DNA of 64,000 nucleotides, taken from contig NZ_WUBR01000001.1 of the NCBI RefSeq assembly GCF_009807005.1, positions 1-64,000 of the forward strand. The letters run 5' to 3'. This document shows, piece after piece, positions 18,458 through 27,474 of this stretch (positions within the stretch are counted from its first letter, which is position 1; each line of letters starts with the position of its first letter). Both the position numbers and the translations under genes were made by a program. The notes beneath the pieces were generated by a model. The model searched no databases. It saw only the letters and a list, made by a program, of their open reading frames with translations, and was not told the origin of the DNA. The DNA comes from Aurantiacibacter rhizosphaerae. Lineage in GTDB: Bacteria; Pseudomonadota; Alphaproteobacteria; Sphingomonadales; Sphingomonadaceae.

Positions 18458-18502
18458 GTGTCTGTCTGCGGCGTGTCTGTCTGTCGCGTGTCTATCTGTC
18501 GC
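18458..18502. repeat. 15-bp tandem repeat across the dsbB-like stop codon
   Basis: Three adjacent 15-mers: GTGTCTGTCTGCGGC, GTGTCTGTCTGTCGC, GTGTCTATCTGTCGC. On the minus strand the copy nearest the gene reads CGA CAG ATA G in the repeat context, where one base difference makes the TAG stop of the dsbB-like gene. The other two copies have C there and lie in the gap to coq7. Confidence 0.85.
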
Positions 18503-18941
18503 GAGCCAGCAACAATATCCATATGGCGATTGCACTGCCGATGGAAACCAGCGCGTTATAGCCAGCCAGCGAAATGCCGAAAAGCGTCCACGCCGCCTGA
18601 TCGCAGCGCACGAATTCCAGCGAGAACGGATCGCCGCCCGTGCAGCCCAGCGGGCTTTCCCACCACTGGTACTCCACGCCTGCATGATAGGCACCGATGG
18701 CGCCGGACACCATGATGGCCAGAGCCGCGAGGCAGATCCATACCCGCTTTGGCGGGGCGACAGTCGATACCAGCGCCAGCGCCACGGCGGCAAAATGCGG
18801 ATAGCGTTGCCACCAGCACATCTCGCACGGGAACAGGCCAAATCCGTATTGCGAGATATAGGCACCGGCAAGCAGCAGCGCAGGAATGGCCAGGGCCAGT
18901 CGCTGGGCCAGCTTGTCGGATCGGGATAGCACAGAGGTCAT
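18492..18941 (-). CDS. DsbB-like disulfide bond formation protein
   Basis: A 149-residue, four-TM inner-membrane protein that would reoxidise a DsbA partner with ubiquinone. The first redox pair is CEMC in GLFPCEMCWWQRYPH, directly after TM1. The second pair is the spaced Cys in LGCTGGDPFSLEFVRCDQ between TM3 and TM4. Length and order match the alphaproteobacterial DsbB/DsbI group. Placing it next to the quinone-biosynthesis gene coq7 fits shared membrane redox chemistry, but no dsbA is seen here. Confidence 0.9.
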   Translation of the reverse strand: MTSVLSRSDKLAQRLALAIPALLLAGAYISQYGFGLFPCEMCWWQRYPHFAAVALALVSTVAPPKRVWICLAALAIMVSGAIGAYHAGVEYQWWESPLGCTGGDPFSLEFVRCDQAAWTLFGISLAGYNALVSIGSAIAIWILLLARDR

Positions 18942-18964
18942 GATTGCCCTCTTAGGCTATGCGA

Positions 18965-20299
18965 TCACTTCCTCGCAATCGAAACGCCCGATGTGCGCCG
19001 CAAAGTGCGCGCGGCATAATCCAGCTGGAAATCCTCGATGCCCTGCTCTTCCAGTTCGGCAGCCGTCAGCTGGAAGCGCGGATCATCGACACGGTCCCGC
19101 TCCAGATTCTCGTCCTTCACACCGATTTCGCCCACCAGATGGCCGCGCAGGTCACTTTCGCGCAGGGCCAGTTTCTGGCGGCGTTCTGCGTCGGGATCGG
19201 AAAGCTGCGGCACGCGGATGTCAGGCTCGATCCCGCCTTCCTGCACGCTGCGCCCAGATGGCGTGTAATAGCGTGCCGTGGTCAGCTTCAGCGCGGTATC
19301 GCGGCTAAGTGGCAGCAGTGTCTGCACGCTGCCCTTGCCGAAGCTGCGCTCTCCCATCACCAGCGCGCGGCGGTGATCCTGCAAGGCGCCTGCCACAATT
19401 TCACTGGCAGAGGCAGAGCCTTCGTCGATGAGCACGATGATGGGCAGGCCTTCCGCCGCATCGCCGCGATAGACGGTCTCGGCATCGTAATAGATGGTCT
19501 CGCGGCGCGAACGCCCGCGTTGCGATACGATCTGCCCGTCGGAAAGGAACAGGTCAGACAGTGCCACGGCCTCATCCAGAGAGCCGCCGGGATTGCGCCG
19601 CAGATCCAGCACCAGCCCGCCCAGTCGACCCGTTGCCTGCTCCTGCAATTCGCGCAGGCCCTGGCGCACATCAGCGCCGACATCGGCAGAAAACTCGTTC
19701 ACGCTGATATGGCCGATATTGCCGTCCAGCAGCTCCCACGTCACCGGTTCCAGCTCGATCACGCCGCGCGTCACCACGACGTCAAAGCTTTCCGGGCGGC
19801 CGGGGCGGAAAATCGTCACCTCGATATCGGTGCCCGCAGGCCCGCGCATCTGCGCCACGGCATCGTTCAGTTCCAGGCCGTAGATCAGTTCACCGTTGAT
19901 GTGGGTGATGAAATCTCCAGCCTTCACGCCCGCTTCTTCGGCAGGGCTGCCGCGGAAGGGAGAAATCACCTTCACCGCGCCATCTTCCATCTGCACCGAA
20001 ATGCCCAACCCCTGGTAATTGCCGTCCATCATCGTGATCAGCCGTTCCAGTGCGGTGCCATCCAGATAGGCCGAATGCGGATCGAGCGAGGCAAGCATGC
20101 CATCGATCGCCCCGCGAATCAGCACATCATCGTCCACCGGCTCCACATAGCTTGCCTTGATACGCTGATAGGTTGCGAACAGCTTGGCAAATTCTGGGGA
20201 GGCACGCCCTTCCACCTGCGCAATGGCAGCGGTGGTGGCGGGCACGAGCGCAACTGCGGTACACAGGGCAGCGGCGCGGATGGCGGGTGCAAACTTCAT
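18965..20299 (-). CDS. ctpA: S41 family C-terminal processing peptidase (CtpA-like)
   Basis: A periplasmic Ser/Lys protease with a signal peptide (about 1-28), a short helical N domain, a PDZ domain (about 85-165: GLGISVQMEDGAVKV, GVKAGDFITHINGE), and the S41 catalytic core with EGSASASEIVAG (Ser) and ERSFGKGSVQ (Lys). Family members trim C termini of envelope proteins and often regulate cell-wall hydrolases. The EnvC-like LytM gene directly upstream on the same strand fits that. The ATG at 20299 is preferred to TTG at 20320. Confidence 0.94.
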   Translation of the reverse strand: MKFAPAIRAAALCTAVALVPATTAAIAQVEGRASPEFAKLFATYQRIKASYVEPVDDDVLIRGAIDGMLASLDPHSAYLDGTALERLITMMDGNYQGLGISVQMEDGAVKVISPFRGSPAEEAGVKAGDFITHINGELIYGLELNDAVAQMRGPAGTDIEVTIFRPGRPESFDVVVTRGVIELEPVTWELLDGNIGHISVNEFSADVGADVRQGLRELQEQATGRLGGLVLDLRRNPGGSLDEAVALSDLFLSDGQIVSQRGRSRRETIYYDAETVYRGDAAEGLPIIVLIDEGSASASEIVAGALQDHRRALVMGERSFGKGSVQTLLPLSRDTALKLTTARYYTPSGRSVQEGGIEPDIRVPQLSDPDAERRQKLALRESDLRGHLVGEIGVKDENLERDRVDDPRFQLTAAELEEQGIEDFQLDYAARTLRRTSGVSIARK

Positions 20300-20387
20300 A
20301 AAATCTTTCGTCCTCGACAAGGAGGGAGTCCCAACGGACGTGTTTATCGCATGGCAGGGCTTAACGCCAGATGAGGAGTGCGCGCCG

Positions 20388-21593
20388 CTATTGCGTGTAG
20401 CGCAGCGGGTTCACGGGCTCTCCATCACGGCGCAGTTCCAGGGTGATACTGGGCTGCGCAGGCGTGGCAGAACCGATCGGAGCGCCGCCCACCACGGTTT
20501 CCCCGATCTCCACATCGCTGCGGGCAAGGCCTGTTACAAGGCTGGTCCACCCGTTGCCGTGTTCGATGATCACGATATTGTCATAGCCGCGATAGGGCCC
20601 GGCAAAGGCGATGCGACCCGCGGCGGGCGCCACCACCTGCGCGCCCGCAATAGGGGCAAGTGTCAAACCCCGGCTGACGCCGGAGTCCTGCGGCGCCCCG
20701 AAACCCGTTAGCGTCCGCCCGAACACGGGCAGCATGTAGGGAGAAGGCGCATTGGTTCGCGCCGCACTGGGTGAAGCGGTCGCGCTTTCGGCTACCTGAG
20801 ACTGGCCCGGCTGTGCTGGGCGCAGGCGCGGCCCCGGCAAGGCTGCAAGCCGTTGGCGCAGGCTCGCCGCCCGGTCCAGCTCGTCCACCAGCCCATCAAG
20901 ATCGCGCACTTCCTCTGCCATGGCCAGCGCCCGGTCCGCCTCCCTGCTGGCAGAGCCGCCAGCCGCGCGCGCGGCCAGACGCTGGCGCGTTTCTATCTCG
21001 GCCAGTTTCTTGCGCCGCTCAGCCAGCAGTTCTTCTTCGGCTTCGAGGACTTGCGCGGCGGCCAGCGCTTCGCGCCGCAATTCGCGTGCGCGGCCAATCC
21101 TGTCCCGCAATTCCGATGTGCCTGCGCGCACCTGCGGAATGGTGTCATGCAGCATGGCGCGAAGGTACACCACGTCCTTCACCGATCCGGGCCGCAATAT
21201 GGAAAGGCCCAGCGGGCGGCGGGAAAACTGCTGCAGGGCGGCGGTCAATTCCACCACCGGCTGCTGTTCTCGGCCCAGTTCCTCTCTCAGGAAAAGCTGT
21301 TCTCGATCGATCATCGCCGTGCGTGCGCGGGCGGCGGCTATTCCGGATTCGGCCTGCTGAATGCGCGCGGCCAGCGCGGCGGCCTGTCTGGCAGCACGCT
21401 CGGCGGCATCCTGCGCCGCCTTGGCCTCTTCATCGAAACGCTGGCTGCGGGCATCGGCATTTTCACGTTCCGCCAGCGCCTCTGCCAGCAATTTTCGCAT
21501 CTCTTCCGGGCTGTCACTGGCGGGCGCGCCCTGGCCAAGCGCAGCGGCGGCGCAGAAAACGAAGGAGCCCAGAAGGAGGAGAACGCGGTGCAT
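20388..21593 (-). CDS. EnvC/LdpF-like murein hydrolase activator with degenerate LytM domain
   Basis: A 401-residue secreted protein: signal peptide (MHRVLLLLGSFVFCAAAALG), long coiled coil (about 30-270, Glu/Ala/Arg-rich), proline-rich linker and a C-terminal LytM/M23 fold. The metal ligands are missing: the first HxxxD is replaced by SRGLTLA, and HLH by ITL in PSITLELRRDGEPVNP. This is the pattern of EnvC/NlpD-type activators, which lack peptidase activity and switch on amidases during division. It sits in the conserved nadD-rsfS-rlmH-envC-ctpA order of alphaproteobacteria. Confidence 0.88.
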   Translation of the reverse strand: MHRVLLLLGSFVFCAAAALGQGAPASDSPEEMRKLLAEALAERENADARSQRFDEEAKAAQDAAERAARQAAALAARIQQAESGIAAARARTAMIDREQLFLREELGREQQPVVELTAALQQFSRRPLGLSILRPGSVKDVVYLRAMLHDTIPQVRAGTSELRDRIGRARELRREALAAAQVLEAEEELLAERRKKLAEIETRQRLAARAAGGSASREADRALAMAEEVRDLDGLVDELDRAASLRQRLAALPGPRLRPAQPGQSQVAESATASPSAARTNAPSPYMLPVFGRTLTGFGAPQDSGVSRGLTLAPIAGAQVVAPAAGRIAFAGPYRGYDNIVIIEHGNGWTSLVTGLARSDVEIGETVVGGAPIGSATPAQPSITLELRRDGEPVNPLRYTQ

Positions 21594-21598
21594 CGCAC

Positions 21599-22021
21599 CT
21601 ACCCTGCCCGATGATAGGGATGGCCTGCAAGGATGCTGGTGGCGCGGAACAATTGCTCTGCCAGCATGGCGCGCGCCAGAAGATGGGGCCAGGTGGCCTT
21701 GCCGAAGGATATCAGCAGATCGGCATCGTCCCGCTCTGCGCGTGAATGTCCGTCTGCTGCGCCGATCACGAAGCGGCATTCCCGCATGCCGTCATCACGC
21801 CAGCGTTCAAGGATGCGCGCAAATTCATCAGAGCCGAGGTTCTTGCCCCGCTCATCCAGCAGCACGGTTTTAAACGGGGTTTGCGGTTCGGGAATGCGAC
21901 CGCCGGTTTCGGGCAATTCGGTAAGTTTCAGCGGCCACTGAATACGCTTGGCATAGCGTTCGACCAGGTCTTCCTCAGGCGAACGGGCTATCTTGCCGCG
22001 AGCGATGACATGGAGAAGCAT
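21599..22021 (-). CDS. rlmH: 23S rRNA (pseudouridine(1915)-N3)-methyltransferase RlmH
   Basis: This SPOUT-fold methyltransferase modifies pseudouridine 1915 in helix 69 of 23S rRNA on assembled 70S ribosomes. The 140-residue length is slightly short of the usual ~155. The SAM-binding knot is visible (LLDERGKNLGSDEFA, FVIGAADGH, ISFGKATWPHLLARAMLAEQLFRA, ending GHPYHRAG). It lies five bases ahead of the LytM gene. Confidence 0.96.
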   Translation of the reverse strand: MLLHVIARGKIARSPEEDLVERYAKRIQWPLKLTELPETGGRIPEPQTPFKTVLLDERGKNLGSDEFARILERWRDDGMRECRFVIGAADGHSRAERDDADLLISFGKATWPHLLARAMLAEQLFRATSILAGHPYHRAG

Positions 22022-22086
22022 CTGTCGATGGGTACCTTACCTGTCGATCGACGAGGACGAATGCCCCCAGACGCACCCAGAGCGAA

Positions 22087-22470
22087 TCAGGCGCTGAACA
22101 TGTGCCGCGTTTCGCCGTCTTCGCCAAAGCCCCACATACGCTCCAGATTATAGAAGCTGCGCACTTCGGGGCGGAACAGATGGACGACGACGTCGCCGGC
22201 ATCGATCAGCACCCAGTCCGCGGCGGGCAGGCCTTCGATGCGCGGGCTTGGCTCTCCCGATTTCTTCAGCCGTTCTGCCAGCTTGTTGGCCATGGCGGCC
22301 ACTTGGCGCGTGGACCGGCCCGATGCCACGATCATGTGATCGGCAATCGAGCTTTTGCCTTCAAGCGGGATGGAAATGATCTCCTGCGCCTGATCATCAT
22401 CGAGCTGTTCGAGGATCAGGGCGTGGAGAGAGCCGGGTTCGGCTTCGATAGGGGTTTGTTGGTCAGGCAT
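22087..22470 (-). CDS. rsfS: Ribosomal silencing factor RsfS
   Basis: RsfS binds uL14 and blocks subunit joining under nutrient limitation. The 127-residue form begins MPDQQTPIEAEPG. The domain is clear: LDDDQAQEIISIPLEGKSSIADHMIVASGRSTRQVAAMANKL, PAADWVLIDAGDVVVHLF and FYNLERMWG. The open frame continues upstream with another ATG at 22548, but neither start has a convincing Shine-Dalgarno. The shorter form matches family length better. Confidence 0.94.
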   Translation of the reverse strand: MPDQQTPIEAEPGSLHALILEQLDDDQAQEIISIPLEGKSSIADHMIVASGRSTRQVAAMANKLAERLKKSGEPSPRIEGLPAADWVLIDAGDVVVHLFRPEVRSFYNLERMWGFGEDGETRHMFSA

Positions 22471-22608
22471 GGCGATGATGCTGGCTGTTGCGGTGCGTGT
22501 GCCATTGCTGGCGGAACGCGTCGGCGTTCCAGAATTGGCAGGTGTCATCGCGTAAGTACATGCTCCGTATAAGGTGTGGCAGGGCAAAGCGTTCCGATTC
22601 AGTGCGCG

Positions 22609-23280
22609 TCATGCGCCTGCACCGTTGCCGCTATCATGGATAAGGGAACGCGTCACTTCATCCCGTGGGGCAGGTTCGGCAAGGCCATCTTCCCAATCAG
22701 GATCCGCCCGGCGTATCTGTGTGGCCGAACGCGGATCGGGATCAAAACGCAGTTCTATCAGCGCAGGTGCGCTCCATTCGCCCCGGTTGCGTAATCGGGC
22801 TGCGGATAACCGGTAATCTCGCAGCCAGGCCATTGCGGGGCTCGCAATAGCATCATCGTCATACCCCGGCCGCGCGATAACGGCAATGGGCATTTCCCGC
22901 GCGATCTGCCGCCAGTTCTTCCAGCGATGGAATTGCGCCAGATTATCAGACCCCATCAGCCACACGAAGCGGCGGCGGGGAAAGCGCCGTTTCAGCGCGC
23001 GCAGCGTATCGACGGTGTAGCGCGTCCCCAGCTCCCGCTCGATTGCCGTCACCTTTATCGGCGCGCGCTTGCTCATCGCCTTGGCGGATCGCACGCGAGC
23101 GGCCAGCGGCGCCATGCCCTTTTTCGGTTTGAGCGGATTGCCGGGCGAAACCATCCACCACACCTCGTCCAGCTGCAGCGCGGCGATGGTGAACAGGGTG
23201 ATTCGGCGATGGCCCGCATGCGCGGGATTGAAACTGCCGCCCAGCAGGCCGGTGATGGGACCAGTAGTGGGGCCAAGCAT
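22609..23280 (-). CDS. nadD: Nicotinate-nucleotide adenylyltransferase NadD
   Basis: This enzyme transfers AMP to nicotinate mononucleotide in NAD synthesis. The nucleotidyltransferase motif is GLLGGSFNPAHAGH near the start, with MGSDNLAQFHRWKNW in the middle and STxxR replaced by SATQIRR near the end. The C-terminal tail is divergent. At 223 residues the length is normal. Its ATG overlaps the aldo/keto reductase stop as TAATG, so they are probably co-translated. Confidence 0.94.
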   Translation of the reverse strand: MLGPTTGPITGLLGGSFNPAHAGHRRITLFTIAALQLDEVWWMVSPGNPLKPKKGMAPLAARVRSAKAMSKRAPIKVTAIERELGTRYTVDTLRALKRRFPRRRFVWLMGSDNLAQFHRWKNWRQIAREMPIAVIARPGYDDDAIASPAMAWLRDYRLSAARLRNRGEWSAPALIELRFDPDPRSATQIRRADPDWEDGLAEPAPRDEVTRSLIHDSGNGAGA

Positions 23281-24332
23281 TATTCGGCAGGCCGCCGCTC
23301 TGACACGCGAAAACCGTGGCGATGGTTCTGCGATTCAATCGCCCAAGATGGATATTCATGATCCAGCTGGCCGATGGCATTCAACGTCGCCAGCTCATGA
23401 GAAGACAGCTCGACATCGGTCGCGCTGATGTTTTGTTCCAATTGATCCGGGCGCTTTGCCCCGATAATAACCGATGCGGTTACAGGCTGGTGCAACAGCC
23501 ATGCCAAGGCGATGGCCGGTACCGAAACGTCGCGCTGCTGCGCCATCGGGCGCATCGCGTCCACCGCCTGCGCCGCAAGATGCTTGTCCGCCCTGGGGAA
23601 ATCCAGCTTGGCCCGGCGGCCCTGACCGCTCATGTCGCCATCGCCGTCAAAGTCATATTTGCCCGACAGCAGGCCGCCCAGCAGCGGGCTCCACACCATC
23701 AGACCCAATCCTTCGGACTCCATCATGGGCACCAGTTCCCGCTCCAGCTCCCTGGCGGTAACGGCGTATAGCGCCTGGTTGGAGATGAACTTGTCCCACC
23801 CGCGCCGTTCGGCAATGCCCATCGCCTTGGCAATCTGCCACGCGGCCCAGTTGGAAACCCCGATGTAACGCGCCCGGCCAGATCGCACGATATCCTCCAT
23901 CGCGCGCAGGCCTTCTTCCATCGGGGCGTGCGGATCCCAGCCGTGAATCTGGTATAGATCGACATGGTCCAGCTGCAGCCGCTGCAGGCTGGCATCCATC
24001 TGGTTCATCAGGTGATAGCGCGAATAGCCCGAATCATTCGGCCCTTCGCCCATCGGGCCCATGCCTTTCGTCGCGATCACCACCTGATCGCGCGCCACGC
24101 CGATATCGCGCAGCGCATTGCCGACGAATTGCTCGCTCTGCCCTGCGGAATAGACATTGGCCGTGTCGATGAAATTCACCCCGGCATCCAGCGCTTGGCG
24201 CAGCAGGGCAGTGGAGCCGGACTGGTCCAGATCGTGTTGGAAAAAGGCGGAAGGCGCGGTTCCGAATGTCATCGTGCCAAGGCACAGCTCGGATACCACG
24301 AGGCCGGAATTGCCCAGCCGGTTATAACGCAT
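23280..24332 (-). CDS. Aldo/keto reductase
   Basis: A 350-residue NADPH-dependent oxidoreductase of the TIM-barrel AKR family. The catalytic tetrad is placed by DTANVYSAGQSE (Asp, Tyr), VIATKG (Lys) and YQIHGWDP (His). The coenzyme segment near the C terminus is SVIIGAKRPDQLEQN. It resembles YajO/AKR11-like proteins, but the substrate is not predictable. It sits between proA and nadD in one minus-strand run with 18 bases to proA. Confidence 0.93.
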   Translation of the reverse strand: MRYNRLGNSGLVVSELCLGTMTFGTAPSAFFQHDLDQSGSTALLRQALDAGVNFIDTANVYSAGQSEQFVGNALRDIGVARDQVVIATKGMGPMGEGPNDSGYSRYHLMNQMDASLQRLQLDHVDLYQIHGWDPHAPMEEGLRAMEDIVRSGRARYIGVSNWAAWQIAKAMGIAERRGWDKFISNQALYAVTARELERELVPMMESEGLGLMVWSPLLGGLLSGKYDFDGDGDMSGQGRRAKLDFPRADKHLAAQAVDAMRPMAQQRDVSVPAIALAWLLHQPVTASVIIGAKRPDQLEQNISATDVELSSHELATLNAIGQLDHEYPSWAIESQNHRHGFRVSERRPAE

Positions 24333-24350
24333 TGCCGCCTCTCCCCAATA

Positions 24351-25625
24351 TCAGGGTCGAGCCTGTCCCGATCCCTTCACCTGCCACTTGTACGTCGTCA
24401 GGCCTTCCAAGGCTACCGGCCCGCGCGCATGCAGGCGGCCAGTAGCAATGCCGATCTCTGCGCCCAGCCCGAATTCGCCGCCATCGGCAAACTGGGTGGA
24501 GGCATTGTGCATCACGATGGCGCTGTCCACTTCGCCCAGGAAACGGCTGGCAGCATCATCACTATCGGTGATGATAGCCTCGGTATGGCCGGAACTGTGC
24601 GCGGCGATATGTTCCATCGCGCCATCGATATCGTCCACCACCGATACGGCCAGGATGGCATCGAGATATTCGGTGTCCCAATCCTCTGACGTGGCGGTTT
24701 TCACCCGGCTATCCAGCTTTTGCGCGCGATCGTCTCCGCGCAGTTCGCAGCCTGCATCGGCAATGGCGGCCAGCACGCTCTCGCCCGCGGGGAAGTTTGC
24801 ATCGATCAGCAGCGTTTCCATGGCGCCGCAAATGCCGGTGCGGCGCATTTTTGCATTCACCGCAATCTCTCGCGCCATATCGGGGTTGGCGTCTGCATGA
24901 ATGTAGGTGTGGCAGATACCGTCGAGATGGGCGAGCACGGGGACGCGCGCATCCTGCTGCACGCGAGCCACCAGCCCCTTGCCCCCGCGCGGCACGATCA
25001 TATCCACCAAGCCTGCGGCCTTCAGCATGGCGCCAACGGCCTCCCGATCCTGCGTCGGCATCAGCTGGATCGCCTTTTCCGGCAGGCCGACTTCGGCCAG
25101 CCCCTTTGTGAAGGCAGCGTGCAGTGCGCGGTTGGAATGGATGGCTTCGCTACCCCCGCGCAGCAACGCGGCATTGCCGGATCGCAAGCACAGAGCAGCG
25201 GCATCGGCGGTAACGTTCGGGCGGCTTTCATAGATGATGCCGATCAGGCCGATGGGAATGCGCACCCGTTCCAGCCCAAAGCCCGAAGGCGATGTGCGGC
25301 TGTCGATCACCTCGCCAACAGGGTCCGGCAGGCTGGCGACATTCTCGATGGCGCAGGCGATGGCTTCCAGCCGGTCTTCGTCCAGCTTCAGCCGGTCCAG
25401 CAGGGCGCCGGTCAGGCCATTGGCCCTGCCAGCGTCCATGTCCTTTTCGTTTGCTGCCAGAATGGCCGCTGCATCGGCGCGGATTACCTTGGCCGCGGCG
25501 CGCAGGCCGTCTGCCTTCTCGGCATCGGTGGCGCGGGCAAGCTTTCGCTGGGCGAGGCGGCCAGCGGTGGCCAGCTCCGTAATAAGGGATGTATGGTCGG
25601 TCTTGCTGTGTGTTTTGTCAGTCAT
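24351..25625 (-). CDS. proA: Glutamate-5-semialdehyde dehydrogenase
   Basis: ProA reduces gamma-glutamyl phosphate to the semialdehyde in proline synthesis. The 424-residue aldehyde-dehydrogenase-fold protein has IGLIGIIYESRPNVT, LRSGNAALLRGGSEAIHSN, the IPVLAHLDGICHTY-type active-site Cys segment (as VPVLAHLDGICHTYI) and GAMETLLID. proB is not next to it. It is the first gene of the long minus-strand block, and the 249 bases upstream to the divergent peptidase hold both promoters but no gene that I can see. Confidence 0.97.
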   Translation of the reverse strand: MTDKTHSKTDHTSLITELATAGRLAQRKLARATDAEKADGLRAAAKVIRADAAAILAANEKDMDAGRANGLTGALLDRLKLDEDRLEAIACAIENVASLPDPVGEVIDSRTSPSGFGLERVRIPIGLIGIIYESRPNVTADAAALCLRSGNAALLRGGSEAIHSNRALHAAFTKGLAEVGLPEKAIQLMPTQDREAVGAMLKAAGLVDMIVPRGGKGLVARVQQDARVPVLAHLDGICHTYIHADANPDMAREIAVNAKMRRTGICGAMETLLIDANFPAGESVLAAIADAGCELRGDDRAQKLDSRVKTATSEDWDTEYLDAILAVSVVDDIDGAMEHIAAHSSGHTEAIITDSDDAASRFLGEVDSAIVMHNASTQFADGGEFGLGAEIGIATGRLHARGPVALEGLTTYKWQVKGSGQARP

Positions 25626-25874
25626 GCGCGCGCCTCTAACATCCCATCAACTGCCTGTCAGGTCGATTCGAGAAGGACCAAACAGTGCCGGAACGGGACA
25701 GAAAGAAGCAGTTCGCGGCGATTTGTTCCCGGAAAAACAGATTTTTTTCGCGAATTGGAACGATTCATCCCGCGATGGGTTCAACTCGCCCCAAAGGTTA
25801 ATTTCGTCTCTCGACGTCCCCCGCCCCATAGGTAACACCCCTCAACATAATTTAAGCGGACTGACGGGGTCGAC

Positions 25875-27053
25875 TTGGAAAAACTAACGACGGGCGGATA
25901 TCTGAACCGCCTGCGCAGCTGGTTTCCGGAGCGTGAATTTTTCATGCGCTCGCAAGGGCAGGTGCGCTTTCTCACCATCACCACGAAAATGCAGATGACG
26001 GTTGCCGGCACGGCCGCTGCCATCGTTCTGGCCTGGGCCGCATCTCTTGGCGTGATGGGCATCAGCCAGTGGCAAGCGAATGTGGAACGCGCTTCCCTGC
26101 TGGAGCGTGAGGCGCAGGTGGCAACGGCGGAAGATCGTTTCAGCCAGTATTCCGACAATCTTGCCACTACCGTTGCCGATCTTCAGGCGCGGCAGGACCT
26201 GCTTGATGGCATGGTGGACATGCTGCCCGAAGATCTGACCGCGGAAATCGACAGCACCGTCACCGATTCCACCGCGGAGAGCGAAGAGCTGATCAGCATG
26301 ATCCGCGAAGTCTTCCCGGAAGCCGAAGGGCTGGCGAAGATGGAAGCCCGCCAGCTGGCCTTTGCCGAACGGCTGACCCTTTATGCCGATCGCCGCGCTG
26401 CGCGCGCACAAGAGGCGATGCGCCAGCTTGGCCTGGATCCGCACGCCGTGATGCGCGCCAATGAAACCGCCATGGGTGGTCCGCTGGAAAGCCTCGCTTC
26501 CGACAGCGACGGCACGCTCGATCCCCGATTTGAACGCCTCGGCCTCAGCCTGGCGCGGATGAGCGCGCTGGAGCGTGGGCTGAGCCAGATCCCGCAGGTG
26601 ATGCCTGCCGATCTGAACTCGATCTCCTCAGGCTTCGGCCCGCGCCGCGATCCGTTCCGCGGCACGGCCGCCATGCATCGCGGGCTGGATTTCCGCGCGC
26701 CGCACGGCTCCCCCATTCATGCTGCCGCCGATGGCCGCGTATCCTACGTTGGCTGGAAATCCGGCTATGGCAAAGTGGTGGAGATTGATCACGGCGCTGG
26801 CATGGTGACCCGTTATGCCCATATGTCGTCCTTCAATTCCAAGGTCGGGGTGAAGGTCGACGCGGGCGATGTGATCGGTGCGATTGGCAGCACCGGCCGC
26901 TCCACCGGGCCTCACCTGCATTTCGAAGTGCGCATCAACAACAAGGCGGTAAACCCGCGTCCTTTCCTGGAGACAGCTCCCCATGTTCTCGAGCAAGTCA
27001 GAGCCGAATTCGCCCCGGGCGACGGACAAATCAACGGTGAAATCAATGGCTAA
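25875..27053 (+). CDS. M23 family peptidoglycan endopeptidase
   Basis: A 392-residue membrane-anchored LytM peptidase. A basic cytoplasmic tail carries a WFPEREFFMRS motif conserved in this group, then comes a TM (about 40-62), a coiled coil (about 70-185) and an intact zinc site: H268 and D272 in HRGLDF, H316 in YAHM, H347/H349 in HLHF. The TTG start is preferred over ATG at 25944 because the WFPER motif would otherwise be lost. Its 3' end overlaps the bactofilin gene by 71 bases, a pairing typical of bactofilin-recruited LytM enzymes in cell-shape control. Confidence 0.92.
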   Translation: MEKLTTGGYLNRLRSWFPEREFFMRSQGQVRFLTITTKMQMTVAGTAAAIVLAWAASLGVMGISQWQANVERASLLEREAQVATAEDRFSQYSDNLATTVADLQARQDLLDGMVDMLPEDLTAEIDSTVTDSTAESEELISMIREVFPEAEGLAKMEARQLAFAERLTLYADRRAARAQEAMRQLGLDPHAVMRANETAMGGPLESLASDSDGTLDPRFERLGLSLARMSALERGLSQIPQVMPADLNSISSGFGPRRDPFRGTAAMHRGLDFRAPHGSPIHAAADGRVSYVGWKSGYGKVVEIDHGAGMVTRYAHMSSFNSKVGVKVDAGDVIGAIGSTGRSTGPHLHFEVRINNKAVNPRPFLETAPHVLEQVRAEFAPGDGQINGEING

Positions 27054-27447
27054 TCCCGGCGGAACCTTCTCGGTTCTTGGTACCGACGTAATCATTCGCG
27101 GCGATGTGGAAGCATCCGCAGATCTGCACGTGGATGGCAAGGTGGTGGGCAACATCGCCTGCGCCAGCCTGGTGCAAGGCGAAGACAGCCGTATCGAAGG
27201 CGAGATCAAGGCAGAAACCGCGCGCCTTTCAGGCGAAGTGAAAGGCACGATTGCCGTGCGCAATCTGGTGGTTCTGAAGACCGCGCAGATTGATGGCGAT
27301 GTCAGCTATGACACGCTGACGATCGAGCAGGGTGCTTCTGTCGAAGGGCGCTTTGCCCCGCTCAGTTCCAAGTCAGGATCGGCCTCGAAGCCTGCCACCG
27401 ATGGCAAGCAAGGCGACGGGCAGCCGGGCCTTACGCTGGCAAGCTAA
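26983..27447 (+). CDS. Bactofilin (BacA-type polymer-forming protein)
   Basis: Bactofilins form nucleotide-free cytoskeletal filaments and act as scaffolds for cell-wall enzymes. The 154-residue protein has a disordered N terminus (MFSSKSEPNSP), the beta-helix core (FSVLGTDVIIRGDVEASADLHVDGKVVGNI through YDTLTIEQGASVEGRF) and a Ser/Gly-rich tail. The start at 26983 lies inside the M23 gene with GGAGA ten bases upstream, and its MFS start resembles Caulobacter BacA. An internal ATG at 27046 (MANPGG) would avoid the overlap. A strong terminator follows. Confidence 0.92.
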   Translation: MFSSKSEPNSPRATDKSTVKSMANPGGTFSVLGTDVIIRGDVEASADLHVDGKVVGNIACASLVQGEDSRIEGEIKAETARLSGEVKGTIAVRNLVVLKTAQIDGDVSYDTLTIEQGASVEGRFAPLSSKSGSASKPATDGKQGDGQPGLTLAS

Positions 27448-27474
27448 AGCCCGAATACAGTTTGTGGAGGGGAT

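Noticed and set aside
18959-20374. 471-codon open frame opposite ctpA
   Set aside because: It mirrors ctpA almost exactly in extent, and its composition is that of an antisense frame.
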